A DNA stretch of 64,000 bases, taken from the NCBI GenBank assembly GCA_021432605.1, contig MU271150.1, positions 1,922,001 to 1,986,000 on the forward strand, given 5' to 3'. A program made the translations under genes and the position numbers. Every line of letters starts with the position of its first letter. Position 1 is the first letter of the stretch. The stretch comes from Coniochaeta sp. PMI_546. Lineage: Eukaryota; Ascomycota; Sordariomycetes; Coniochaetales; Coniochaetaceae. The notes under the pieces are model-generated. The model ran no database searches. It was not told the origin of the DNA and saw only the letters and a list, made by a program, of their open reading frames with translations. Shown in pieces: positions 11,379 through 22,800 of this stretch.

Positions 11379-12677
11379 TTAAGCCTTGGAGCTCGAACCC
11401 TGCTTGCTGCGTCTCTTGCCCATGTTGCGCACACGAGGCGTCACCACCCATCTGTTCACGTTGTGCTTCCGCCTGGTCTTGAAACCACCCTTGGCCTGTA
11501 CGGTTGTTAGCAAAGTGTGCCTCATTTGCCTCAATGGGGACAATGGATAGTAGGAAACTCACCGGCTTGCCCCAGGGACTCGATGGGTTCCGGTTACCCT
11601 TCGACTTTCCACGACCACCACCGTGAGGATGCTCGACTATTATTCCGAACCAGTTAGTGCTTGTTGTGTGCGGCAGTCGACAGGCGCAAACTTACAGGCA
11701 TTCATCGCCAGACCTCTCACCGTCGGCCTGATGCCGAGCCAACGACTTCTTCCGGCCTTTCCTAGCTGTCTGTGTTGGTGATGCTTGTTGCTCGAGACGC
11801 CAATGGTCGCGCATGCATCCTTGCTGACTTTCCTGATCTCTCCGCTCTGAAGCCTGACATTGACGTATTTCCCAACCATGACCTTGTTGCCGTCATCGCG
11901 AGTCTCCTCCTCTTTCGAGATCACGACGGCATAGGTGCCGGCACTGCGACAGAAGACCGCAGGACCTGTTGCTTTGGAGCCCACGTTGTACACGTTGGTG
12001 CCGACCGGAATCATGTGCATCGGCAAGCAGTTACCTCTCCACGCCGTCTTGGCGGCAAGGATACCCGGATCGATGATACCACCCATGCTGTCGAGGAGGT
12101 CTTGAGGAATGCCGGCTCGGTAGCTCTGCACAATGTCGCCAGCTCTCATCCCGTCGGCTGCAACGATGTAGCTCTTCCGCCCGGTCTCTTGGTTGGTGAT
12201 GAGCGCAATGTGTGCACTCCGTCCCGGATCATGCTCGATACGTTCCACTAGGTGAGGGCCAGGTGTCCAACGATGAAAATCTACCGTCCTTATTCTGCGT
12301 TTGGCACCACCTCCACGATGTCTGACCGTGATGTGACCCGTATTGTTCCTGCCTGCCTTTGCCATGCCCTTCTTCGGGATAGTGAGCGGCAAAAACGGAC
12401 GGCCCTTCCATAAGTGGTCGTTGATGGGGCGCCTTAGATGACGGACACCAGGAGTCCTTGGCTTATAGGTTCGCATGAGGACGGTCTCGGAGGACGTCTT
12501 CGCCTGAGTAGGCGCTGCGAATGCACTCGCGAACGGGCTGATGGCGGCCGGAGGAGCATCGGGTTGGCTGGGCTGGACGGAGGGCGTCGCATAGGCTCGG
12601 ACTATGGAAAGCCGTATATGTGTTCGACATATCGCCGAAGAGCTCTGTACCAGTGGCCGGAGCCGCGGTTGTAGCAT
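11379..12677 (-). CDS. RML2: Mitochondrial large-subunit ribosomal protein uL2m
   Basis: Component of the mitoribosomal large subunit near the peptidyl-transferase centre. Exons on the minus strand: 12677-11696, 11636-11563 and 11495-11379, 390 aa. The first 60 or so residues are rich in Arg, Ser and Ala and poor in acidic residues, as in a mitochondrial presequence. The bacterial L2 core follows: [20 protein letters not shown], then [18 protein letters not shown] and [18 protein letters not shown]. Splicing across the 59-nt intron makes [18 protein letters not shown], restoring the highly conserved L2 block with the histidine that matches E. coli H229. The last exon encodes the basic tail [14 protein letters not shown] and the C-terminal [16 protein letters not shown]. 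It is divergent from the cyclin gene with about 1.5 kb between the starts. Confidence 0.96.
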
Positions 12678-14136
12678 TGTGTCGAAGGAGAGGTCTGGAA
12701 GCTCAGGTGGAGCTCCAGGGTTCGGATCAGAGTCAATTGGGACACAAGAACATGAGGAAATGCAGCAGCTGTGTCCAAATGCAACTCAGACTCAGCAACT
12801 ACTTGCTAGAAAGTGTAACCACCTGCTGAGCGGTGGTACGGCGACGTGCGAGCTTCCAGCTGCAATTAGCTCCGGCTCGGGCTCGATATGTTGAAGTCGA
12901 AAAAAAGTTCCCAAGATTTCCCGGCCACGTGCTTGAGCCACAGCTGGCAGTGTCAAGCCACACTTGTCACATCTCGTGCTGTGGCGTCCCCGGTTGCTGT
13001 GGGGCATCGCGTGCAGCCACAACCGCGCGAAAAACGCGGGCACGATCGGTACGTACCCTTGTCCTGCCGCTCTTTCCCATCCTGGCATGGAGACCCACAC
13101 TGGTCCAATCAGATGTGCGTTGCCCCGTGGTTGCCAGTGTTGACAGTGGGTTCTGTGTCTGGGAACCAGCAAAAAGACCCCTGCACGCAGCTCGACCGCG
13201 TACCTCTGCATCTGGCGTCTTGTACCCACGGCCCGTCATAACATCATCCACTCCGTCACCTTCCTCCCTTCAAACTCACAACCAACATCGAACCTTTTAC
13301 CATCTGGCTTCCTCACAACTTCGCTTGATTCACGATTGTTGAGTAAGTACATGAGCTGCAGCTTCCATTTGTTGTTTACATCGGCATTCTTTGCTTTCCT
13401 CTGATCAATTGACCCTGATCGTGTCCCGGCGTCAAAGAGACTCGGTGTTCGTGGTTACAGCATCCACCCAGTCGCGCTAGTGACAAGGTACTTCATCTTA
13501 GCCCGGCACGTCTGATCTGGTACTTGCCCTCCAGTCCCACACACGTCTCTTCCTCTTCAATGCTGGTGGCCCATCTTCCCTTCTCTTCGACCTCCTCCAT
13601 CACCAATATCACTTCTTTCTCCTCCCCATAACAGAGGCCTTACCTCGTCCGAACACCTCCTTCCGCGACTGTTCGAGGGACTCTGTGTAGACCACCTACT
13701 CACCACTCTCCTGACAGTCATTCAACGCGTCTGACAGTCATCCGAACCTCATCTCCATTGTTTGGACGAGCCACAACCCGCGTCTATCACGACCTAAGAT
13801 ATCAGTACCTGGGACACTTTCAGTCACGGCCATCAGTCTCAATAGGTTTCGTAGACAAGCTACTGGGAAGCTTGTCTCTTGATAGTCCCTATCAGGTATG
13901 TTATGTTCCAGCCTCAACAGCTTCAATGCATCAGACCGTGTTTTGCCCGCACGCGAAGAAAGAATTTGTCCCCGCGTCTACACAGCACTGTCTGGCCCCT
14001 ACCATGGACGGCCGTGGACTCCTACATCTCCTGCCTCTTCCTCTGGCTCACGAGGAGTGATCATGCTGAGCTAACGATCTTCCCGAGAATAGTACACAAT
14101 TACCTTTGGATTTGTTACTCAGATACCTCTACCATA
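12678..14136. other. Divergent promoter region and long leader of the B-type cyclin
   Basis: No supportable protein gene. From about 13,240 on the sequence is pyrimidine-rich, as in fungal leaders. A consensus donor GTAAGT at 13,343-13,348 would allow a 5'-UTR intron, but I cannot fix an acceptor. An 11-bp direct repeat (CTGACAGTCAT) lies at 13,711-13,721 and 13,731-13,741. A CCAATCAG box lies near 13,096. A small upstream ORF at 14,004-14,060 precedes the cyclin start. Confidence 0.4.
14004..14060 (+). promoter_or_regulatory. Candidate upstream ORF in the cyclin leader
   Basis: An 18-codon ORF begins at an ATG in a strong context (ACCATGG) and stops at 14,058-14,060, 76 nt before the proposed cyclin start. 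If the transcript begins upstream of 14,004, most scanning ribosomes would meet it first. The peptide (MDGRGLLHLLPLPLAHEE) shows no recognised function. The transcript start is not visible from sequence, so this is only a candidate. Confidence 0.35.
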
Positions 14137-15826
14137 ATGCCTCCTCTGGTAAGTTTTTCTTATGTCACTCCACTTACACACCATATCAGCCTGGCAGTCA
14201 CTTGTCACGTTCGGGCAAAATCTCTAATATCATTACAGGGTCGTGTCGCCGCCAGGCAGCGGGTTGCCACGAACGAGAACGACGAGAACAGCGGGTCCAC
14301 GCGTACCACCAGAGCCCGAGCAAAGGCGGCGGCTATCGGTGGGGATGACCTCTCAGTCCCTACGAAAGGTCTCCAGGCCAAGAAGGCGAGTGGTACGGTT
14401 GCCCCTCAGGCCGGCCTCCGGAAACGTGCTGCGTTGGGCGACGTTTCCAATGTGACAAAGGTTGAAGCTGTCATCGATGGGAAGAAGGCTATCAGCGGGA
14501 AGGCGGCAGCGGTCTCGAAGGCTCACCCAGGCGGCATCCAAAAGAAGGCTACCACTGCCAACGCACCACGAACGGCTCTCGTCCCCAAGCAGCTCAACAA
14601 GAAGGTCGAGCCCAAGCTCTCAGGATCCGGCTCTGGATCCCTTGCACCCGCCCAGAAGCGGAAAGCGCTTCAACCCACATCCTCAAACCTGAAGGAGGAG
14701 CCTTCACAGGACTTGGGCGAGCCTGTTCGCAAGAAGATCCATTCTGCTGAGCCGGCAAAGAAGCTTAGGGCCGAACCAAAGTTCGAGGAGGAAGAGGAGG
14801 AGCAGGCCGCTGTTTATGTGCCCGATGCACCAGAGATTCCCGATTTCGTGAAGGCTATTGAGGGTGACGATGAGGGTGACCCGCTCATGGTTGCCGAGTA
14901 TGCCAATGAGATCTTCGAGTATCTCCGCGACCTGGAGTCGAAGTCCATCCCCAACCCTAACTACATGGCCCACCAGGATGACCTCGAGTGGAAAACTCGC
15001 GGCATTCTCGTCGACTGGCTTATCGAGGTTCACACGCGTTTCCATTTGCTCCCGGAGACGCTCTTCCTTGCGGTCAACGTCATCGATCGCTTCCTCTCTG
15101 AGAAGGTCGTCCAGCTTGACCGCCTCCAACTCGTCGGCATCACTGCCATGTTCATCGCCTCCAAGTACGAGGAAGTCCTCTCTCCTCACGTTGCCAACTT
15201 CCGCCACGTCGCGGACGATGGATTTACCGAGTCAGAGATCCTCAGTGCTGAGCGGTTTCTCCTCAGTACCCTCAACTATGACCTCAGTTACCCCAACCCT
15301 ATGAACTTCCTTCGACGCATCTCAAAAGCAGATGACTACGACATCCAGACCCGCACTGTGGGCAAGTACCTGATGGAGATCAGCTTGCTCGATCATCGCT
15401 TTATGGAGTATCGTTCAAGTCACGTCGCCGCGGGAGCTATGTACCTAGCACGCGTGATCCTTGACCGAGGAGAATGGGTAATTTCTACACACGCCATGTC
15501 TTCGTCGGGTGTCCCACTAACAGCTGTTCTAGGACGAGACACTCGCCTACTATGCCGGATACACCGAGGAGGAGATCGAGCCTGTCTTCCGCCTCATGGT
15601 AGACTATCTCGCACGCCCTGTTGTGCATGAGGCGTTTTTCAAGAAATACGCCAGCAAGAAGTTTCTGAAGGGTATGTCTTTTATATCAACGTGACTCCGA
15701 AATCAAATCAAGAACACCAGCTGACCCAACCCCATAGCATCCATCCTCACTCGCCAGTGGGCGAAGAAGAACGCCGTCTACTACGGTATCACCGATACCG
15801 AGCTGTCCCTGGATCAGATCTCATAG
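14137..15826 (+). CDS. G2/mitotic B-type cyclin
   Basis: Regulatory subunit of the mitotic CDK, of the Aspergillus NimE / S. pombe Cdc13 type. Exons: 14137-14148, 14239-15477, 15533-15671 and 15738-15826, 492 aa. The first exon encodes only MPPL. A perfect destruction box RAALGDVSN (R-x2-L-x4-N) lies at residues 67-75, so APC/C-dependent degradation is expected. A basic, Lys-rich region follows. The cyclin box starts near MAHQDDLEWKTRGILVDWL and includes RFLSEKVVQLDRLQLVG, ASKYEE and the second fold with LDHRFMEYRSS. The usual MRxIL motif reads TRGIL here. The C-terminal exons end in TDTELSLDQIS. The first intron (90 nt) is in frame without a stop, so a retained form would carry 30 extra residues after residue 4. 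Confidence 0.95.
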
Positions 15827-17176
15827 ACTTCTCTATGATCAGCATGTCTCCTCTCCGCAGCATTACACCTCTTCAGACGACTGCAGCCTCTTGGCAACAA
15901 TGTGAAGCAGGACACACCACACCGGATCATGTGTGGCTGGAGACGCCCCCTCCCTGATGACGCATGATGAATTATAGATCGACGATACCTCCTCACATCT
16001 GCCCTATTGCCTGTAACAAACGCAATCACTCTCTGCCGGGCAGCCAGACATCACTCCGCAACCTTCTCACGGATAGTCGCCATGATCGTATCTCTTGTTC
16101 TGCCCACGGGGTACAACTGGAGATATCGAGTGGCCGGGTTACTGTTCATTAATGCATCCTTACTCGGTCTTTCCCGCGACGGCGCCTGGTGTCAATGGGT
16201 TATTGGGAGCTTCTGACGGAAATGGCTTCTTTCCGGGTGCGATGTTTTTCTTGTTTCTCTTTCTTTTTTTTTTCTTTTCCTTGTCTCGTACTGCCACCCG
16301 GATTCTGGGCAATGCCGTTTGCTGTCTGTCACTAGACCAACAGATCCTGTGCCCTGGGCACCTGTTGGTTACTCGTCCCTGCGGGATGAGTTTGTTGGAC
16401 CCGGGCGTACTCCTGGCTACATTCTTGCTTATGCCCGTTGCTTTCTTGGTCGAGGTTGTCGGATGATGATTTGACAACGCTTCTGGGGATCCTGGTTAGG
16501 GCGGCTCGAATGGGCCACGATGAGACAAAATGTAGATATTTTGTGGGGTTACTTTTGGTGGAGCATGGGGAGAACACGTGGACTACTGTTGGGTTTTCTT
16601 GTACGCATGAGCATCGGAAAAATGGCATGGCTGAACTTTTTAACTTCATAATCCGCTCGTGTCTAAACGTCTGGAGTGTCTTGGTTGATACTGTCCTTCG
16701 GCAGGCGTGTGTGCCTCACGACCATCTCAGCAGTCTCCTTCGGCTTCGGGACTTGAACTCATGCGAGGCGTCCCCGTCAAGTCGCGTTAGCAAAGCTGAG
16801 ATGACTTGAGGTGGTGACGCGAAGCGTCTAAGAGTTAGGATGTACAACAGCTCCAGTTATCTCGGCATTTGAAGATCACGGCTCAGTCGGCCTTAGGCGG
16901 TACCTCACAGCATGCAAGAGTATCAATCAGACAGGGGACAGCAGTTATCGAAAGCAAACGGTGGCTTTCGAGAGCGATAGTAGGCATTGCTAGCAGTCGT
17001 GCCGACTGTTCAATGCCTCCAGATCCTCCAGCTCAGCTTCAAGTGAGCTACAAGACGGTTTAGTGCTACTCGAATGGCACCTTTCTCATCACTGTGCTCC
17101 GCGACATGAGCGCAAAAGCTGTTGCCGGGCGACTGGGCTGGTTTGTCAAACTCCCGTTGACCGTCTCCTCCTCGGC
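15827..17176. other. Intergenic downstream of the cyclin gene
   Basis: About 1.35 kb with no convincing gene. A pyrimidine run of T with scattered C lies at about 16,253-16,285. A GGACTTGAACTC string near 16,748 resembles the complement of a tRNA B box, but the flanks cannot form a T stem (see rejected items). The open frames are short and have no protein character. Confidence 0.4.
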
Positions 17177-17776
17177 CTAGTTGCCCGCACCGTCGCCGCT
17201 ACCATTGTCGTGTCCAATTCCTCCCACGTCACCTTCATCGCTGCCCTCTCCCTTCTCAACTCTACCTGCGCTGTCATCTTCACCTCCGTTCCCGCCCGAC
17301 ATCACCGGGTCTCTGCCTCCACCAGAGACACCCGCAGCCTCGCCCTCGCCCTCGCTTTTCCCTCCTTTTCCTTCTTGTCTCCCCTCATCCAGCCTACTCT
17401 CCTTCCCCTTCTGCTTCAAATACCCAGCATACCAAGCCCTCAACTCCCTGCTGCCGGCCCTCTTCCCGCCCAAGGCTCCCCCGCCGCGCTTGCCCCACAC
17501 ACCCTCGACGGCCGCGTAGGCCGCTTCCTTCTCCCTGTCCCATGCTGCTGCTGCCTCGCGGTCGTGGCGGGTTCTTTCCGCTCGGCGGCGGGCGAGAGAG
17601 AGGAAGCTTGGCCATGGGGGTGGGGGGCCGGTGCCGCCGGCTTGGAACCATGTTGGGAGGGGGACTGTACCTTTGTTTGGCTTGGGGGTTGGTCTTTGGG
17701 GGGTCTTTGAGGCCTTTGGTTTGTTGGGAGGGAGGAGGAGCAGGGCAAGGAGGCTTGGGGGTGCTTGGTTTGGCAT
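17177..17776 (-). CDS. Hypothetical protein, Pro-rich N-terminus and Gly/Glu/Lys-rich C-terminus
   Basis: Unrecognised 199-aa ORF with an ATG start. Residues 1-55 are Pro/Leu/Lys-rich (PPSLLALLLLPPNKPKASK). The middle looks most like a folded or helical protein, with an Arg/Ala-rich segment (LARRRAERTRHDREAAAAW) and WGKRGGGALGGKRAGSREL then RAWYAGYLKQKGK. The last 75 residues are Gly/Glu/Asp-rich and low-complexity. The block is visibly more GC-rich than its surroundings, which supports coding. The opposite strand is also open because of the composition, so a compositional artefact or a missed 5' exon is possible. No conserved domain is recognised. Confidence 0.45.
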   Translation of the reverse strand: MPNQAPPSLLALLLLPPNKPKASKTPQRPTPKPNKGTVPLPTWFQAGGTGPPPPWPSFLSLARRRAERTRHDREAAAAWDREKEAAYAAVEGVWGKRGGGALGGKRAGSRELRAWYAGYLKQKGKESRLDEGRQEGKGGKSEGEGEAAGVSGGGRDPVMSGGNGGEDDSAGRVEKGEGSDEGDVGGIGHDNGSGDGAGN

Positions 17777-19577
17777 TGTTTGTGTTGGTTGCTGCTGTGT
17801 TCACGGTTGGTGGTAGGACGGTCAGTGAGTTAGAGCTGTGATGCTTGAAGCTGTGCTGGGTGGACTAACAGATAGGGGTGGCTGAGTTGGAGATTTGAAG
17901 ATGTTGTTGGGAACAATGAGAGGTTGGAGCAGGATTTGTAGGAGTACAGGAGTAAGATAGTGACAGAGAAGGCCAGTGGTGTATACAATCACTGATCCGT
18001 GATTCATGACGCTGAGTGACTAGTTCAACTCGGACATTACTTTCACGAGCCTCGCGGCAGGGAAGTTGCATGTGATCATAGGTCACGACAGGAATCATCT
18101 GTGGCGAGACAAGTGTTGGGGGCAATCTATGTCAAATAGAGTGATAGACTCCCTGTAATCTTACCCAGCTGCCCAAGCGTAACGTGTATCTAGCAGCTCA
18201 AAATCCGTGTGTATGGGGGTAGTTTGTGATCCTCTTATGCTATTCAGGTCGCTACAGGCTATGTCTTTACTAAGTCGGCCTTGACAGCACGACAGTCCGG
18301 CAATGCTGGCAGTTACTGGTTGATGTAAGCAAAACGCTAAAGTTGGCTTATTTGGTAGACGTAAGGAAGGATACCAAGAAGAAGCAGTAACATTGGTAGG
18401 TCGGCCGATGCTTCAGAGGTCTGTTTCCCGCATGTAATGACTTATAGCTTGGCCAGGCCTTTCCTGATATGCTGCTTCTCACTGGCCGCCCGTAAGAGGA
18501 CAACAAAGACAAGCTGGAAGTACGATCAAGTAGTTCGGCCCTCCATCTCCTCTTCTCAGACAGAAGGGTGGTCCGTCTTACTGCCAGCGTGGAGTGAAAA
18601 TGATATCGTCGAACCAGGAAGGCAAAAAGAGACTCGATTTCATTCCACTACGCAAAGAGTATGACCATAGTAGACACAAGTACCGGGCAAGCGACGCTAG
18701 AGTTGCCAGCACCACAAGTCCGTGCCGGTGCTGTCACGCCGTGTCGAACGGACTGCGGTCATCAACAAGAGCATGCCTGGTCAAGGTCGTACGAATTAAG
18801 TTTAGTACCGGTGGATCCACCCGACGACGAGGTCGGTGCGGGTCGACAGCTCTGCGGCCCGGCCGCTATTCCATTTTGGTCATGCTGCAGTGGGTCACTT
18901 CGGGGTCAACGACTCCATGTTTCGACATCTGAAACGACGCGACGGTATGAGACAGCCGGCCTTTTTGCCACAATTTGTTGTTCAGTTACGATGACGCCGA
19001 GGTGAGATCTGGGATGGAATCATGGGCTGTGGATGAGCATTTTTTCGCAGACCATTCACAGTGACATAGAAACATGCAAGTCCTTTTCATGTCTCAAAAT
19101 CCCCTACCAGTCCAAAGAGACTGATAGGAGGAGGATTTATTTTCGTGATGAAAGTGTCTGATATCTCGGATCAAGTATCCCGGTAGTAACGTCAAAGTCC
19201 TGCAAACCAGTAATGGTGAAGAGGTATACCGAAGCAGTCTGCTGTCCTCAGCCCTTGTGCCCGTTAAATTAACGCCCATACGCGCCATTCATGTGTGTCC
19301 CAATTGTTCCAGTGTCCTCTCCCATGTCGTAAATACTGTGCGTCGCGCCCTGCAGCGTCAAGAGTGCAACTGTGTGCCCTCCTGGGTAAACCATACGTCA
19401 TTTCACTTCCTGCCACCTATCCTCCCAGAGCTCGGTGTCGTGTTATGTGATCGTCGCGTGGCATCTCACGGATCCCGCCGGCGATAAAAAGTAGTTGTAT
19501 CTCAATGGAGATAAAAAAGGAAGTCCCGGCCAAGGCAGGGTCAAGAAGAAGATTTCTCGAGTCTCATCACCTGCCCC
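17777..19577. other. Intergenic, gene-poor
   Basis: About 1.8 kb. I read both strands and see only short frames of about 115 codons or fewer without protein character, and no RNA gene or repeat. It lies inside the 7-kb gene-poor block between the cyclin and CCH1 genes. Confidence 0.4.
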
Positions 19578-19874
19578 TTACAACGAACCCATCCTCTCCT
19601 CAAAGCTGCCAAAGAATACCACTGGCCGCGGCTCGAGGATGGTGAGCTCGCTGCCGAAGCTCTTGCGCTCTTCTTCGAGGTCGACAAGAGACGGTTGGCG
19701 GAAGATGATGCTGTTGATGCTGCTGCCGACAGGCGATGACGTCGCCGACATGAAAGAGTTCCTGTCTGCGCTGCTGGCTCGCGATGAAGCCGAGCTCGAG
19801 GATCTCCGGAAGGAGGTGCGGAGGTTGTGAGGGGAGAAGCGGGCCGTGATGGTCTGGAAGCGTGAGGGCTGCAT
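19578..19874 (-). CDS. Small Ser-rich hypothetical protein
   Basis: 98-aa intronless ORF with an ATG start. The N-terminal half is Ser/Arg-rich (SFRRSSSSASSRASSADRNS) and probably disordered. The C-terminal half has the look of a conserved short motif protein: SINSIIFRQPSLVDLEEE, then RKSFGSELTILEPRPVVFF and GSFEERMGSL. Short fungal proteins ending in a similar Leu-Glu-Pro-Arg-Pro and Glu-Glu-Arg-Met pattern are familiar to me, but I cannot name the family. There is no signal peptide or membrane segment. The gene stands alone, with about 3.3 kb of gene-free DNA on its 5' side. Confidence 0.55.
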   Translation of the reverse strand: MQPSRFQTITARFSPHNLRTSFRRSSSSASSRASSADRNSFMSATSSPVGSSINSIIFRQPSLVDLEEERKSFGSELTILEPRPVVFFGSFEERMGSL

Positions 19875-22800
19875 CTTGGCGGTATTAATGTGTGTTGCTC
19901 TGAAGTCGGCAGGCGAGGAAGCTGATTAGATGTTTGATGTAAGAGGGTAAAACTGAGGCTCAGCCTTGGGGGTTATCAAAGTCTTCAAAGACCGGGTGTG
20001 TGTCGAAGCGAGTGACAAGAAGCGAAGGGCAGGACTTAAAGACTGGACGACCTGGTTTGTAGAGATCTCATCTGTGTTCCGATATGCGGATTCAGATATG
20101 TTTTCTTCAACGCACCGGTGGGTTGAGATGTGTGAGGGCTAAGAGACGAGCACGAGCTGAAGAGAAGAAGCCTTGTCAGCAACCGGGTGGCCACTTGTTT
20201 GCTTTAAGTATTATCTGGCCAGCCTAGTGGCCGAGGGAGGTGCGAGGGGGTGGATCTGTGGATATGGTGAGGGTGGGTGGTTCCCTTGGAACGGGGGTAT
20301 TGAAGGGAGAGAGACTCTATCTGGAAATAGCATCGACCATCAGACACAGAATGATCCGAGCCAAGGATGAGTTAGTAAACTGCGTGGCAGACAAAGAGTT
20401 CAGTTAACAGTGGAGACGACGTGGGAAGGGGTTCAGCCAGGGGTGGATTATGCCATCCCGGCTTGGACATGCTCCATGATCTCTGATGTGGCTTCATGAT
20501 ATGCAGAAGACTCCCCGTATGAGTGACACTTTGACCCCAAGAAGGACATGTGGGCGCAGCAGATGTTTTGCATTGCCTACACGTGTACTGTGCTGGGAAG
20601 TTACCTCCTGTCTGACCTGCAAATTTAACATGCGCATGACGATTGGAAGCCCCGAAGGCACACAATCACTGTGAGTTGCAATTGCTTCACGCCGTCCAAG
20701 TACGTAGTATCAATGGTAGCATTTGGCTGTCACGTCAATGTTTCCGTGCTGCTGCTCGCCTGCTGTCCTCGTCTCAAAGGTTTCTTGGCGGCCACCCAGA
20801 GTTGTAACTTGGTGAAACAAAACCCTGGGCCTCTCCGTCTTCTGAACTGCAAGAGAGCTGTAGAGTCACGTAAGGGCACGTAAGGGCCCGTCTCAGAGGT
20901 GCACCAGAAAGGGGGTCCGGCTCAGGTCTCGTCAAAAAGTTTTGGCTGGAATGTGTCAGGCATGTTGCATCAGGTCGTGGATGAGGTTCCCGTCAATTGG
21001 GCCACTCGCTCATTTGAGGGCGGGGCTTCGCTGCGTGTGATCGTCAGGACCCACGAGCCGCATATCATGCACTAACAGAGATATACAGTATCTGACTCGG
21101 TAACTGTTAAGGAGGGCTCCCTTATCAGGGGTACGTCTGGGAATTGCACGCACGGCTGTTTCATGCCTCTTCGCGTACCTTTACTACACGTATGTACACT
21201 TAAGCACTGCCAACCTCGCCGCCTTTACGCACGTTAATAAATTGCAGACGTTCATCAGACCCGAGTCGGAAGCCTTCTCGAAGTTCTTGAAACTGCCCAC
21301 ATTCCGCGGTCAAGAGGACCCTTGATTTCTTATCTGTTGTGGCTATTGCTGCCAGAACATACGAGGTTCCTTCGCCTTGTAATAACATAACCAGAAACAT
21401 CACCAGGGAAGCTTGAAACTTCGAGACTCCCTCCCCTGAGTCCGTTCACTACCATAGTAACGGTGGGTGAAGGCATGCAATAGGTATCGCACATCCCTCT
21501 TCAATGTTCTGCCCTCATATACCATCTTCCCGTTAGTCTGCGGGATTAGAGCCATCGCAAGGGATATCGTCGTCACCTATGGGTCCTCCTTCTTACTACT
21601 GTGTAATGCATAGCGGCCGGATTGAGCTAAAGGGATGATCTGGATCGGCCCACAGCATTGCCCGTTCACGAAGAAGAGAAGGTCCCGGTCGAGATGCCGA
21701 TTCTTTGCAACGCATAACAGTCCACCATTCTCATCACTTCCATGTGCCGTCCAGAGTCGACATCGCATGAACGTGATCGGCCCCTTCGCCCCCAACGTCC
21801 CATCTCCTTCACTGCCTCATCATAGACCCCTGAGACGATCTCAGTTGCTCTCTGTCTGGAATCCAAGGGAGGCCAAAATTTGGGACGGAATTGTGGCTGT
21901 GAGGAAGTAGGGTATGCGAAGCCCGTATAGCCCTGCTTGCGTTATCATCGCACGCTCCAATGTCATGCGAGGTACGATCCAGCTGCCATGGTCTGCTATC
22001 ATGAGATATTATGGTGTGCCCTCTGCATTGCTTCCATCAACGCATGCGGATGTGAAAGAAGGGCCTTATGAGGCTATGCGGAAACAACGTAAAGCATATC
22101 CATGATCTTTTCGACGTAGCAGGCGCCCGCCTCGACCCGGCCATCGCGATGCCAAGCTTGCGACAGACCTAGTCGAGAAGTATAGGAAAAAACGCCCGTG
22201 TAGTATGAGCCGTCCTCTAAATGCTCCGTAGCAAAACATTGCTCGACAAGCCTCGAACTTGGCGAACTCGTCGGTCAAACCCGCTGGTTTTGGCATCCGC
22301 AAGCAGATAGAAGTAACAGCTATCAGGAACACTGCTGTCTGCGGCACTCCGGCATTCGAGGCGCCGTAGGTAATGAAGCAAATCCGAGGCGAAAGATTTG
22401 AGCAGAGAGGTCTGACAATCGAGCTGACATAGCTATCCTGCACTACCGCAAGCGTGTGGCCTTTCACTCCATGTCGGTCGTCAAACATCCTTGCCCCCGA
22501 TAGTGACCTGGCAGCGCAAGCCTTCTCTGAGTCGGGATAAGTATTGGACCACGGCACCAATCCCGACAGCAACAAACGGACGAAGGGGGATTTTGAGGTC
22601 AGGACACATCATCTCGTATGTATGAGCCGTGTGGGAGTACTGGGTCATGGAGAGAGACTTATGCACGCTCCTTGGGGTACAATGTCATAGTTTCCGTGTC
22701 AGGCGGATATATATCTTAATAGTGTTGTGAAGGGCCGTGGCCTTTGGGAACGGTTGCTGTGTGTGCTCCTGTAGAAAAAGCGTTCGCTGGTAAAGTCCGC

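Noticed and set aside
16741-16810. tRNA-like B-box string (complement of GAGTTCAAGTCC) near 16,748
   Set aside because: The flanking bases (ATGAG against CCCGA) cannot form a T stem, and I find no matching acceptor stem or A box at the right distance.
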